Shown here one piece after another: positions 42,140-51,118 of a stretch of DNA of 64,000 nt (its first letter is position 1; the number at the start of each line of letters is the position of its first letter). The notes beneath the pieces were generated by a model. That model made no database searches. It was not told the DNA's origin and worked only from the letters and a program-made list of their open reading frames with translations. The stretch is from Achromobacter ruhlandii. Lineage in GTDB: Bacteria > Pseudomonadota > Gammaproteobacteria > Burkholderiales > Burkholderiaceae_B. The stretch lies in NCBI RefSeq assembly GCF_902859695.1, contig NZ_CADIJL010000008.1, positions 1 through 64,000 on the forward strand. The letters run 5' to 3'. A program made the position numbers and the translations under genes.

Positions 42140-42972
42140 GGCTGCTGCTCCGCGGTGGTTTGCGGCGTCGTTGGTGAAAAGATCTGCGCGAGCCGTGCTT
42201 CCAGCACCGCGCGTCCCACGAAGCCCTCGGTGCGGCTGCCGTCCGCCCAGATCAGGGTGGGCGTGCCCTGGACGCCGAGTTGGTGGGCCAGTGCCAGGTT
42301 GCGGGCGATCGGGTGGTCGCAGGCGGCATCGGTCTTGAGCGCACTGTCGTCGCCGTGCAGCATCAGGCGCTGCCAGGCTGCGGCGCGATCCCCCGCGCAC
42401 CAGATGGCGATGGGCTTGGCCTCGCCCTGGAAGGGGACGAGGAAGGTGTAGAGGGTGACGTTGTCGAGGCCGGCCAGTTCGGACTCGAGTTGCTTGCAGT
42501 AGGGGCAGTTGGGATCGCTGAAGACGGCCACTTTGCGCTGGCCATTGCCGCGGACCGTCTTGATCGCATCACTGAGCGGCAGTCGATCGAAGTGGACGGG
42601 GGCCGCCGCCGTGCGAGCGGTTTCTGAGGCCGATCTTTGGGCACCATTTACGCTGTCGGCCTGCGCCAGTTTCGCGCCGGTGAGGTCGCGCAGGGTCTCG
42701 GTATCGAACAGGCGGCCGAAGAGGAAGTAGCGCGGGTTGCTGGCCGAGACGTAGGCCACGTTGCCGTTCATCCAGACTTCATAGAGGCCGCCGATGGGCG
42801 AGCGGGTGACTTCGGAGAAGTGCGTGCCCGGATGCGCTTTTTGCAAGGCCGCCAGCAGGCGCTTTTCAGTGGGTGCGGCGGCGTCAGCGCAGGCGAAGGG
42901 TCCGAGCAGTGTCGCGCTCAAGGCCGCGACGAGCACGCGCCGGGGCCGGCACAGGGGTTCAGTAGTTGCCAT
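42136..42972 (-). CDS. dsbC: DsbC-like thiol:disulfide interchange protein
   Basis: 278 residues: signal peptide, an N-terminal dimerisation domain (about 30-100) and a thioredoxin-like domain with CPYC ([17 protein letters not shown], near 170) and a cis-Pro loop [13 protein letters not shown]. DsbC-type isomerases are common inside conjugation operons with many Cys-containing proteins, here TraN and TraU. Overlaps traB by 14 bases and traV by four. Confidence 0.92.
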   Translation of the reverse strand: MATTEPLCRPRRVLVAALSATLLGPFACADAAAPTEKRLLAALQKAHPGTHFSEVTRSPIGGLYEVWMNGNVAYVSASNPRYFLFGRLFDTETLRDLTGAKLAQADSVNGAQRSASETARTAAAPVHFDRLPLSDAIKTVRGNGQRKVAVFSDPNCPYCKQLESELAGLDNVTLYTFLVPFQGEAKPIAIWCAGDRAAAWQRLMLHGDDSALKTDAACDHPIARNLALAHQLGVQGTPTLIWADGSRTEGFVGRAVLEARLAQIFSPTTPQTTAEQQP

Positions 42973-44359
42973 CGTCGGAGGTCTCCAGATAGCGGGTTTC
43001 GGGGGCGTTCGCGGAGTGGGCGAGGCGCGCGGACGACGGGTCGCCCGCCGTCATGGGGACGTCGATGCGCACGCCCTTGGTGATCACGACGTCGACTTCG
43101 CGGCCGGCATCCACCTCGATGACCGGGAAGGTGTTCTCGGCGAGCTTGATGTAGTACTGGGCCAGCCGGTCCAGGGCTTTGCCGACACCCGACCCCAGGC
43201 CCGCGCGGTAGGCTTCGGCGCCGGTGGCGCTGGCGACCGTGCCCAGCGCCGAGGTGCTGTACTCCGTCGACGAGGTGGCCAGGCCCTGGCCGATGCCGCT
43301 GACCACGCCGGCCAGCAGCGCATTGGCGAGCATCTGGCCCTGCTTGGTGACCAGGCGCCCGCGCATGCCGACCTTGCCGTCCTCGCCATAGACGCTGCCC
43401 TGGATCTTCACTTCCAGCGTGGCGCCGTCGGCGCGTACGCAGGACAGGCTCTCGGTGCGCAGGTAGGCGCGCTCGGAGCTGATGTCGCCGTAGCCGGCCG
43501 CGATCACGAAGCACTCGCGGTATTCGGCGCGGAAGCGGTTGGGCAGGACCGAGTTGTCCGAAAGGCGGATCAGGATCGGGTGGGGATTGGACTGGGACTG
43601 GCCGCCGGTCGGCGCATCCAGCCCGCCCAGCAGCGTGCCGCGGGTAAAACTCACCGGCAGGAAGGTGGAGATGGTCCGGGCGACAGCTTGCGAAGTGCTG
43701 CCCGAGGCCGGGTCCGCATTGACACCGGTGTTCGCGACCGGCGCGCCGGTGCCGGTGCGGGACCGGTCCGCGACGGTGATGCGCGTGATCGCGGGCTGCG
43801 GCGGCGATAGCACGGTGTCGCCCGGGGTGCCACTTGGCATCGCGCCGGCGGGCGACCCTTTGGGCGGCGGCGGGGCGGGGGGCAGGCTCGCCGCCGGCGG
43901 CAGGGTGTTCGGCGTGGTCGCGACGGGGGTGGGCGCCGCCGGGGTGGCGGCCGCTTGCTGTGCCGAGGTGAGCCGCTGTTCCAGGTCCGCGAAGCGCTGC
44001 ATGGTCTTCGCTTCGAAGGCCTGGGCGTTCTTGTTGAGGCGTCCTTGCTCTTCACGTTCGTTCTCGTACTGGGCGAGCTTGCGTCCGGCCGTGCCGACCC
44101 ACTGATCCACCGGATTGACCTGGCCGCCGGGGGGCATCACGCCGATGTTGGTGACCGCACTCGGTTGCCCGGCGGACGCTTGGGCGGCGCCGGTCTTCGG
44201 GGGGGTGCCGGTGAAGGCGAAGATCAGCCAGAGCAGCCCGACGCCGCCGGCCAGGAGCGTGCCGAGCATGGCGTATTGGCGTTGCCGGGGAGAAAGATGC
44301 TGCGACAGGCGCTGCGGCAAGCCGCGCAGGGCCTGGAACGACTGCTGCGGCGTGCTCAT
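42959..44359 (-). CDS. traB: Conjugal transfer protein TraB
   Basis: 466 residues, the VirB10-like scaffold spanning inner and outer membranes. One N-terminal membrane segment (about 31-50), a coiled-coil and Pro-rich periplasmic part (about 90-190), and the C-terminal TrbI/VirB10-type beta domain ([39 protein letters not shown]). Overlaps traK and dsbC. Confidence 0.94.
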   Translation of the reverse strand: MSTPQQSFQALRGLPQRLSQHLSPRQRQYAMLGTLLAGGVGLLWLIFAFTGTPPKTGAAQASAGQPSAVTNIGVMPPGGQVNPVDQWVGTAGRKLAQYENEREEQGRLNKNAQAFEAKTMQRFADLEQRLTSAQQAAATPAAPTPVATTPNTLPPAASLPPAPPPPKGSPAGAMPSGTPGDTVLSPPQPAITRITVADRSRTGTGAPVANTGVNADPASGSTSQAVARTISTFLPVSFTRGTLLGGLDAPTGGQSQSNPHPILIRLSDNSVLPNRFRAEYRECFVIAAGYGDISSERAYLRTESLSCVRADGATLEVKIQGSVYGEDGKVGMRGRLVTKQGQMLANALLAGVVSGIGQGLATSSTEYSTSALGTVASATGAEAYRAGLGSGVGKALDRLAQYYIKLAENTFPVIEVDAGREVDVVITKGVRIDVPMTAGDPSSARLAHSANAPETRYLETSDDGNY

Positions 44360-45261
44360 GGCGCCTCTCCTCGGCGGATCACGTAGACGCTGGTGCTCTC
44401 GCCGGGGCGCAGGTTGTGCTGCTCGATACTGACGCCGGCGACGCCGCCACTCAGTTGACTATCGAGGCGATCGAACTCCGGTTCGGCCAGCACCATGGGG
44501 GCATTGCTGACGTTCTGCAGCAGGTACTTCTCGCCGATCAGGCCGCGCCCTTCGTACTGGCGCACCAGCGAGAACCGCGTCTCGATCCACAGGGGGACCG
44601 AGCGATGGGTCTCTTCGACCCGCACGTCGGGCGGCACCCGGTCCGAAGCCATCGCCAACAGCAGCGCCTTCATCGCGCGGACCGGGTTGGGTGACGGTCC
44701 GGCTCCGGCCTGGGCCGCTGTGGCTGGCTTCAACGCTCTGGGCGTCTTGTCGCGGATGACGATGGTGTCGGCGGGCGTGTCCGCGCGGCGCAGCAGCAGC
44801 GTGTAGGTGGTGCTCGCCGAGGAGACGAACAGGTTGATCGGTTTCACGGCATCGCCGACCGGGCGAACGTAGATTTCGCCCTTGTCGCGGTCGCACTCCA
44901 GCACGACCTCACCGGCCGGATTGATCGCCGAACTGACGCCGCCGCCGGGCGCTGTGCTGCTCATGCCCGGTGTGGCGGGCAGGGCGGTCGCCGCGCCGCA
45001 ATGACTCGAATGGATGTTGCCGAACACGTCGGTGATCGGCGCCCCCTCGATGCGGATGCGGGTCGGCTCCTTGATCGACACGATGGCTTCGACCGACACG
45101 CCGTCGCTGGCCTCGACGATCTGCAGCGCGTGGGCGGGCACAGGCGTCAAGGCGAAGACGGCGGCCGTTGCGGCGATTGCGGCACTCATCGCCCATCCGT
45201 GCCGAAGCACAAGGACGAACCGATGCGGGGATCGGGCTTGGGTTGGTTCAGTTGCCGGCAT
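44356..45261 (-). CDS. traK: Type-F conjugal transfer secretin TraK
   Basis: 301 residues. N-terminal signal sequence (SAAIAATAAVFALTPVPAHA after a basic lead), then the TraK secretin-like domain with beta-rich segments. TraK is the VirB9-like ring component. The ATG at 45261 has a strong ribosome site (AAGGAGG, six bases away) and is preferred over the ATG at 45189, which would shorten the signal region. Overlaps the end of traE by 14 bases. Confidence 0.92.
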   Translation of the reverse strand: MPATEPTQARSPHRFVLVLRHGWAMSAAIAATAAVFALTPVPAHALQIVEASDGVSVEAIVSIKEPTRIRIEGAPITDVFGNIHSSHCGAATALPATPGMSSTAPGGGVSSAINPAGEVVLECDRDKGEIYVRPVGDAVKPINLFVSSASTTYTLLLRRADTPADTIVIRDKTPRALKPATAAQAGAGPSPNPVRAMKALLLAMASDRVPPDVRVEETHRSVPLWIETRFSLVRQYEGRGLIGEKYLLQNVSNAPMVLAEPEFDRLDSQLSGGVAGVSIEQHNLRPGESTSVYVIRRGEAP

Positions 45262-45814
45262 TGGGCACCTCCTTGAAACTCTTCAAATGCATGCGCGCAC
45301 CGGCGTAGCTGAACTCGACCCGGTAGGCCTTGAGGTCGTTGGCGGTCTCGAAGCCGTTGACCAGGGTGCGCAGGCGCCCGCGGATGACGATGCTCTGGCC
45401 TTCTTCGCTGGGTACGAGCTGCTGGGGGGCGAACACGGTGGCGGCGTTGATGCGCTTCAAGCGTTCGGCCTCCACTTCCTGCCGCGTCTTGAGCGGGCCG
45501 TACTGGTCGGGTTCGACGTAGCCGAGCAGGATGTCCTTTTTCCAGTCGATCGAGGCCGGCGTCACGTCGAGCACCAGCCAGGCGATGAAACTGCCCATCT
45601 GCTCGAGGTATTCGTTGCTGGCCTGGTCGCGGGTGACCCAGAAGGTTTTGTTGAGCGAGGGCGGCACGACCACGGTGCGCACCGTCCCGAGCAGGTTGAG
45701 GATCACTACCAGGGCGAGGATCTGCCCGGCAGCGAGCACGCCGACCGCCAGGCCCAGCCCGCGATTGCGGCGTCGCATCTCCTTGATGTCGCCGTTGAGC
45801 CGTTCGAAGTCCAT
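45248..45814 (-). CDS. traE: Type-IV conjugative transfer protein TraE
   Basis: 188 residues. VirB8-like inner-membrane protein with one N-terminal membrane segment (about 22-44) and a periplasmic domain (FWVTRDQASNEYLEQMGSF, VIRGRLRTLVNGFE). Links the inner-membrane complex to the core. Separated from traL by about 95 bases containing a repeat-like insert, the only loose spacing in the core cluster. Confidence 0.93.
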   Translation of the reverse strand: MDFERLNGDIKEMRRRNRGLGLAVGVLAAGQILALVVILNLLGTVRTVVVPPSLNKTFWVTRDQASNEYLEQMGSFIAWLVLDVTPASIDWKKDILLGYVEPDQYGPLKTRQEVEAERLKRINAATVFAPQQLVPSEEGQSIVIRGRLRTLVNGFETANDLKAYRVEFSYAGARMHLKSFKEVPNAGN

Positions 45815-45821
45815 GGTCAGT

Positions 45822-45903
45822 GCCCGCCCGGCCGCCCGAAGGGCACTGAACGCCCCCTTGGGGGGCAGCGAACGAAGTGAGCGTGGGGGTTCATATTTAT
45901 CTC
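45822..45903. repeat. REP-like palindromic insert between traL and traE
   Basis: GCCCGAAGGGC, CGCCCCCTTGGGGGG and CGAACGAAGTGAGCG lie within about 80 bases as nested palindromes. Similar GC-rich palindromic units are scattered in many Burkholderiales and Rhodocyclales genomes. It occupies the only sizeable gap in the traL-traG operon and could slow polymerase or protect mRNA ends. Classification as REP-like is by appearance. Confidence 0.5.
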
Positions 45904-45908
45904 CCGGC

Positions 45909-46208
45909 TCAGCCGACCATGCGGCGGATGTGCGACGGCGGCGTGGCGCGCATGGCGGTCATCGGACTGGCGGGCAGGTGCCAGTACAGCCAGTGGATGG
46001 CGAAGGCCGGGTGCTTGTCCGCCTTGAGGCGCGAAATCCAGCGCGAGACGAAGATGCCCATCGCCATGCAGACGGCGAAGGACAGCCTGCTGCCGGACAG
46101 ATAGCCGACGAAGAACATGAACAGGATCGGCGCGGCGACATCGACATCCCAGAAGCCGATCTTCCACTGGTCATCGAGACGCCGCGGGATATAGGTGTCC
46201 GCTTGCAT
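45909..46208 (-). CDS. traL: Type-IV conjugative transfer protein TraL
   Basis: 99-residue inner-membrane protein with the TraL start pattern YIPRRLDDQWKIGFWDVDV and two hydrophobic segments (about 27-58). VirB3-like partner of TraC. It starts about 28 bases after the pilin gene stop. Confidence 0.92.
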   Translation of the reverse strand: MQADTYIPRRLDDQWKIGFWDVDVAAPILFMFFVGYLSGSRLSFAVCMAMGIFVSRWISRLKADKHPAFAIHWLYWHLPASPMTAMRATPPSHIRRMVG

Positions 46209-46236
46209 GGCGGTCTCCTGGGTGTCGATGCTGGCG

Positions 46237-46587
46237 TCAGACGACCGCGCCCATGATCGCGCCGGCGATCACGAGACCCACGGCGGCGAAGATGGCGAGG
46301 CCCACGTAGAAGAGGACCGGGCCGAAGTTGCGTAGCGCGGAGAGCGAGATGAGCGCGACCACGAAACCGACGAATCCGACCAGGGCCTTGATGCCCGGTC
46401 CAAGCGCGGCGATCTGGGTCAGGGCCGAGGTGAGCGGCCCGGTGATGCCGGTGAAGGCGACGAGGTCCAGGGCGTAGCCGGGAAAAGCGGTGCCGAGGCC
46501 GACGACGATCGTCGCCAACAGCACCGCGACGGTCATCGGCTTGCGCGTGGCGACGCGGGGGGAAGAAACAAGCACTGCAGTGTTCAT
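46237..46587 (-). CDS. Pilin-like subunit, TraA/VirB2 type
   Basis: 116 residues: a long N-terminal leader (about 1-40, ending near FPGYA) followed by two hydrophobic helices (about 65-85 and 90-115) separated by a short basic/polar turn (LRNFGPV). That is the layout of VirB2/TraA pilins, and the position directly before traL is where traA lies in F-type systems. Sequence is too diverged for a firm symbol. Confidence 0.75.
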   Translation of the reverse strand: MNTAVLVSSPRVATRKPMTVAVLLATIVVGLGTAFPGYALDLVAFTGITGPLTSALTQIAALGPGIKALVGFVGFVVALISLSALRNFGPVLFYVGLAIFAAVGLVIAGAIMGAVV

Positions 46588-46727
46588 GAAAACCTCCGGG
46601 CATGGGTGGAGCGTTGAAAGGGGGATAGAGGTAGGAAGGCCGGTGGGCGGACGGATGCGCCTGCGGGTGGGAGCGCGAGTGCTCGACGGGTGAAGGACTG
46701 GGAGGTGAGCGGGCGACCGGCGCGGCG

Positions 46728-47408
46728 TCATGGCAGATCCTCCTCGCTCATCTGAAAGACCACCTCGGCCCGCCGGTTCTGCGTGCGCCCGGCCACGGTG
46801 TCGTTCGAAGCGATGAAGCAGCACGCCCCTCGCGCCTGCAGCGTCAGCGTGGCGGCCAGCGTCGGATGGGTCTTGCGGAGATGGTCGCGAACCGCGAGGG
46901 CGCGGGCGAGGGCCAGCGATTCATTGAAGGCCAACGGTCCGGTACTGTCGGTGCGGCCGATGATCGTGATGCGGCGCACGTGGAGCAGGTTGCCCATGGC
47001 CGCATTCAGTTGGGAGCGCGCGGCGGAGCTCAGCTTGGCGCTGCCCAGGCCGAACTGCACGATGACCGTGCGCGAGCTTTCCGCCTCCGTCACAGGGTCT
47101 TGCGCCAAAGGTGCAGGGGCGATGGATTCGGCCGGGGTGACTGCGGCTTCGCGCGTGATCGGCTGGCTGGGCGCCTCCGGCGCGAGTGTCTTGGGTGTGC
47201 GGGTGGGGCATGCCGGGGGCACGCACTGCGCGAAGTGGGCCCGGCGGCCGAAGTCGAGTTGGGCCAACTGCGCAGGCGTCGCCGCGTGCATTCCCGATGT
47301 GGGATCGGCCGGTACCGGCGTGCGGAACAGGCTGCACGACGATGCGAGGGCTGTACAACTGGCGACGAGACCGAGCGCAGCGACACGGCGCAGGAGGTGA
47401 GCTGTCAT
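46728..47408 (-). CDS. OmpA-family lipoprotein in the transfer operon
   Basis: 226 residues. Lipoprotein signal (ALASSC, Cys near 25), Pro/Ala-rich linker, and a C-terminal OmpA-like peptidoglycan-binding domain (about 115-220: [37 protein letters not shown]). It would tether the transfer apparatus to the cell wall. ATG at 47408 overlaps the transglycosylase stop (ATGA). Confidence 0.85.
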   Translation of the reverse strand: MTAHLLRRVAALGLVASCTALASSCSLFRTPVPADPTSGMHAATPAQLAQLDFGRRAHFAQCVPPACPTRTPKTLAPEAPSQPITREAAVTPAESIAPAPLAQDPVTEAESSRTVIVQFGLGSAKLSSAARSQLNAAMGNLLHVRRITIIGRTDSTGPLAFNESLALARALAVRDHLRKTHPTLAATLTLQARGACCFIASNDTVAGRTQNRRAEVVFQMSEEDLP

Positions 47409-47944
47409 GGCGAGACCCTCACTGACATCAGGGCGGGAATCGTGGTCGCCGTCACTACCAAGTGTTTGCCCAACTGCGCGCTGCGTTGTGCGGGTAACTG
47501 GCGGTACACCCGCCAGGCGTATCGGGCGCGGGCCTCGATGCAGTCCTTGCCCTTGAGTTGCGAACAGGCCGCGTTGTAGGCGCCGACGGCATCCCACGTT
47601 GCCCCCCGCCGAGAAAAGCTGTCGGCCAGCAGCCAGGCGCCGACCCGGATGTTGGTGCACGGATCAAAGAGATCGGCTTCCTTGATGCCGTGGCGCGACA
47701 GGGTCCGCAGATGGCCGCTGTTGATCTGCATGAGCCCGATGTCGTAGGACCCGGTGCGCTGGAGGTGCGAGCGGTTGACCGCCTGGGGGTTCAGGTTCGA
47801 CTCGACCCGGGCAATGGCATAGAGCAGGTCGGCCGAAATGCCGTAGCGCTGGGCCGCCTCCTCCCAGCAGGCCCGTGCCCAGGTGGGCGCGGTCGCCAGG
47901 ACGGCCAAGGCAGCCAAGCCAGCAAAGTGCAGCGGCAGACGCAT
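47405..47944 (-). CDS. Lytic transglycosylase, VirB1/IpgF-like
   Basis: 179 residues with a signal peptide ([15 protein letters not shown]) and a SLT domain whose catalytic Glu lies in [15 protein letters not shown] (about residue 48), followed by [14 protein letters not shown]. It opens peptidoglycan for assembly of the secretion channel. First clearly assigned gene of the operon; 193 bases of unremarkable sequence separate it from the next gene upstream. Confidence 0.92.
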   Translation of the reverse strand: MRLPLHFAGLAALAVLATAPTWARACWEEAAQRYGISADLLYAIARVESNLNPQAVNRSHLQRTGSYDIGLMQINSGHLRTLSRHGIKEADLFDPCTNIRVGAWLLADSFSRRGATWDAVGAYNAACSQLKGKDCIEARARYAWRVYRQLPAQRSAQLGKHLVVTATTIPALMSVRVSP

Positions 47945-48137
47945 GAGTCACCTCTCCAACGAAACCGGAACGACCCGCCGGTGGGCGGGTAACGAGGTCA
48001 GGGCCGTCGGCGAGGGTGCAGACGGTCAGGGTCGGGTTCGGGTTGGTCCGGCGTCTAGCCGGGCAAGGTGACGGTGAGCGAGCGGGTCAGAAGCGGGTGG
48101 ATGCCAGTCAGGGGCAACAGTTGAGGCGATGCAAGCC

Positions 48138-48638
48138 TCAGCCGGGTGGTACATCCCGCCCGCGATGGGAACGTTCGGCCATATTGCGGCGTGCCTGTCG
48201 CAGGATGCCGGCGCCAGAGCCATCCGCTGCCCGGCACAGGGCGACGCAGGCCGTGGTCAACTGGTCGAGTTGGAATTTGGGGTTGGGGTGCCGGTTGGCG
48301 GGCGAACGCTGCAGGTCCAGCAGCAACTGGTACTGGTGTCGCCACATCGATTCGCGGCGGCGCGGTGTCTCGGGTGGGCGGAGAACGAGTTCGGTCCCGA
48401 GAAACCGGAAGATGCTAGCGGCGGCATCCGGATGCGTAAAGACCAGCGAGACGCTGGCGCTGATGAGATCGGGAAAGCGGAAGGTCGGCGACACATTGTC
48501 TTCGCTGCGCAGCAGACGGTAGAGCCAGTCGTGCTCCTCGAGCCACAGGCGCGTCTCGATGACATCGTGAGCATCGCTCTCCTCCGCGGCGGGCGATGCG
48601 ATGTTGTGCTGGTGAGTCGTCGGTGTGGCGGTGAACAT
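48138..48638 (-). CDS. Hypothetical protein upstream of the transfer operon
   Basis: 166 residues, soluble, with acidic N-terminus and Arg/Pro-rich C-terminus (RSPANRHPNPKFQLDQLTTACVALC). The longer frame (to 49331) is antisense to transposase remnants, so ATG at 48638 is used. Same strand as the tra operon. I do not recognise the family. Confidence 0.55.
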   Translation of the reverse strand: MFTATPTTHQHNIASPAAEESDAHDVIETRLWLEEHDWLYRLLRSEDNVSPTFRFPDLISASVSLVFTHPDAAASIFRFLGTELVLRPPETPRRRESMWRHQYQLLLDLQRSPANRHPNPKFQLDQLTTACVALCRAADGSGAGILRQARRNMAERSHRGRDVPPG

Positions 48639-48752
48639 GGCGCTGACCTCGATTTGGTGGCTGCGAAGTGCCTCTGTGAGTGTATGGCCGAAAGGATAGG
48701 TGTCGGGGGCCTCGGCGTCTCCTGGGAATGAGTGCCTTATGAGGGGGATATC

Positions 48753-49333
48753 GGCATCGAGGGGCGCTTGATGCCGATGATCGAGGGCGAGTCTGCCCTT
48801 ACGCTCAAGCAGCTCAACCAGGCGACCCAGGCCTGGGTCGAACAGGAGTATCACCGCACGCGGCACAGCGAACTCGACGCCACGCCGCTCGAACGCTATC
48901 TCGCCGGCCCCAACGTGCGGCGCGACTGCCCCGACACGACGCTGCTCGCCGACGCCTTCCGCATCGAAGCGCCTCGCCGGCTGCGCCGCTCGGACGGCAC
49001 CGTGGGCCTCAAAGGCCGGCGCTTCGAGATCCCGTCCCGCTACCACCATCTGGCCGTGGTGCATCTGCGCTACGCCCGCTGGGATCTCGCCCGGGTCGAT
49101 CTGGTCGATCCCCGCACGGGCGTCATCCTGTGCCCCATCCGGCCGCTCGACAAATCCGCCAATGCCAACGCCCAACGGCGGCCCCGCGCGCCGGCGGCGA
49201 TCGACCTGTCGCCCTTGCCCCCCACGGGGATGGCGCCGCTGCTCTCCCAGTTGCTCGCCGACTCGCCGCCACCGGCGTACCGCCGGCCTATCTGCCCACC
49301 CCTGAACCGCTCGCCAACGAGGAGGCCGCATGA
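48753..49333 (+). pseudogene. Transposase remnant, Mu/TniA-type C-terminal part
   Basis: Only the last ~190 codons of a DDE transposase remain, beginning at GRLMPMIEGES. The tail shows TQAWVEQEYHRTRHSEL, the end of the catalytic core, and the beta-barrel segment GRRFEIPSRYHHLAVVHLRYARWD of Mu-type transposases. A frameshift near 49262 separates it from its own C-terminal end (PPAYLPTPEPLANEEAA). The stop overlaps the following ATPase start (ATGA). The 5' part is missing. Confidence 0.8.
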
Positions 49334-50170
49334 ACCCGAACCTGCTCGCCCTCTACGGGCTGAAGTGGCATCCGTTCTCGACCGAGGTGCCGCTCGAGGC
49401 GATCTTTGTACCGCCGCGGGTGGAGCACTTCTGCTGGCGCATCGAGCAGGGGCTGATCCGCGAAGGCGGTTTCGCCATGATCCACGGCGATCCGGGCACC
49501 GGCAAAAGCGTGGCGATGCGCCTGCTGGCCGAGCGCCTGGCGCGGCTGCCCGACGTCACCGTCGGGGCGATCAACCCCCCACAGAGCAATCTGGCCGACT
49601 TCTACCGTGAAATTGGCGATATCTTCGGCGTGCCGTTGCGGCCGCACAACCGCTGGGGCGGCTTCAAGGCCCTGCGCGAGGCCTGGTTGGCCCATCTCGA
49701 GACGACACACCGGCGCGCCGTGCTGCTCATCGACGAAGCCCAGGAGATGAGCCCGGCGGTGCTCTCGGAGTTGCGCCTGATGGCCAGCGCCCGCTTCGAC
49801 TCGCAGTCGCTGCAGTGCGTGGTGATCGCCGGCGATGCACGCCTGCCCGACAAGCTGCGCCGCGAAGAGCTGATCCCGCTGGGCTCACGCATCTGCACCC
49901 GGCTCGCCACCGAGCCGGCCAGCCGCGATGAGCAGCCTGCCTGCAGCACCTGATGGCCGCGGCCGGCAACGCCAGCCTGATGAGTCCCGCGCTCATGCAC
50001 ACGCTGTGCGATCACGCTTCGGCAACTACCGCATCCTCACCACCCTGGCCGCCGAGCTGCTCGCCGTCGCCGCCCAGCGCGAGCTGCCGCAACTGGACGA
50101 GAAGCTCTATCTCGAGGTCTTTGCCCCGCCTGAAACCGCCACCCCGCTGCGCGCCGCTGCCCGCCGCTGA
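49330..50170 (+). pseudogene. Transposition ATPase, ExeA/TniB-like, with two frameshifts
   Basis: AAA ATPase of a transposase-ATPase pair: HWHPFSTE-like start, Walker A GDPGTGKSVAMRLLAE (about 58-66), Walker B RRAVLLIDEAQEMSP (about 133-142). The intact first frame stops at 49951. Restoring one base near 49937 and another near 50013 recovers the expected tail (…HLMAAAGNASLMSPAL…LCDHA-FGNYRILTTLAAELLAVAAQREL) to 50170. Two independent one-base losses mark it as a decayed gene, or as sequencing error. Confidence 0.8.
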
Positions 50171-50401
50171 TGCAAACCCAGCACCTTCCCGCGCCCCTGT
50201 CCTGGCCGCAACTCCCCGACGAGGCCGCCGTGACGCTGCACGCCTGCCTCAACGACTTCCTGATGCTGTTCGAGTCGCATTACTTCGGCCAGATCGAGCG
50301 CTTCTACCACGCACGAACGAGCACGCGAAAACCTCATGCAACCCAACTTCGTACAGCCGGACCTGTTCCGATCGGCCGACCCCGACGAACCGCCGTTCTG
50401 A
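50170..50401 (+). pseudogene. Third small ORF of the transposase-ATPase element
   Basis: Starts at the last base of the ATPase stop (ATGA-type overlap) with HLPAPLSWPQLPDEAAVTLHACLND and FESHYFGQIERFYHAR. A frameshift near 50310-50335 separates this from a conserved-looking C-terminal piece (QPNFVQPDLFRSADPDEPPF) ending at 50401. Small accompanying proteins like this occur after the ATPase in related elements; function unknown. Confidence 0.55.
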
Positions 50402-50418
50402 CTCCGAAACCTCACCAT

Positions 50419-50456
50419 GGAAACGCCGCCGGTGCTGAACATCCGGCGGCGTTTCC
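50419..50456. terminator. Strong hairpin after the decayed transposon genes
   Basis: A 14-base perfect stem (GGAAACGCCGCCGG / CCGGCGGCGTTTCC) with a ten-base loop just past the last ORF of the element. There is no long T run, so termination is plausible but not certain. Confidence 0.55.
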
Positions 50457-50589
50457 GATTCAGCCGATCGCCTCTGCAGACCATCACACTATGTGACCAT
50501 CGGAACATCAAATCGGGGGACCACACTCAGGTAGCGACGCCGCGATCGTCGCCCCGTCGATCGTCGATGCGCTCGCCACCGACCCGATC

Positions 50590-50742
50590 ATGACCCCCCA
50601 GCGCGACCTAGCGTCAGATTTTTCGCTGGCAGGACTGATCTTCTGCGGAGCTCTCAGCGCCCTCGCTGCGCTCATCATCGCAAGACGGATGGCGTACCGC
50701 AGGCAAGTCGCAGAGTGGAAGGGAGTTAGCCGCCGCGGCTGA
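50590..50742 (+). CDS. Possible 50-residue membrane peptide
   Basis: ATG at 50590 opens a 50-codon frame with one hydrophobic segment (about 11-30, FSLAGLIFCGALSALAALII) and a basic tail. No ribosome site stands out. It lies in the IS-rich interval between the transposon remnant and the IS fragment at 50830. It may be a short real gene or the tail of a deleted one. Confidence 0.3.
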   Translation: MTPQRDLASDFSLAGLIFCGALSALAALIIARRMAYRRQVAEWKGVSRRG

Positions 50743-50865
50743 CTAATCGACCGCATTCGTCGGTTTGCGGTATCTGCAATTTTCTTTCGAAACAGGCTCA
50801 GCGCCATTTATCGCGCAATTCAGTGCCAATTATCGCGCGCCGCTACACTTGCGGCTGGAGAAGGT

Positions 50866-51078
50866 CCCAGTGGCGTAGCCGTAAATCAGCAACGCCAGCA
50901 GCATTGCCGGATGATAGGCGTCGCTGCCCTTGCCCGCATACGCCCGCTCCATGGCAGACAGATCCAACTGCTCGACGACGTCCACCACGTACCGCGCCAG
51001 ATGCGCTTCCGGCAGCCACTCCTGCACCGAGGGCGGCAACAGAAAGTCCGTGTCTCGATCTATCGGGTGGAACGCCAT
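50866..51078 (-). pseudogene. Transposase N-terminal fragment, IS1182/IS5-like
   Basis: About 70 codons matching the N-terminal DUF772 region of DDE transposases: DTDFLLPPSVQEWLPEAHLARYVVDVVEQL and AYAGKGSDAYHPAMLLALLIYGYATG. Similarity ends abruptly there; the rest of the gene is absent. Confidence 0.8.
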
Positions 51079-51118
51079 CGCAGCAGATTCCCTCTGTTCC
51101 TCTGGCTATGAATATCGC

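Noticed and set aside
50508-50807. 99-codon minus-strand frame
   Set aside because: Basic, low-complexity and without a ribosome site; the opposite strand has the more protein-like short frame.
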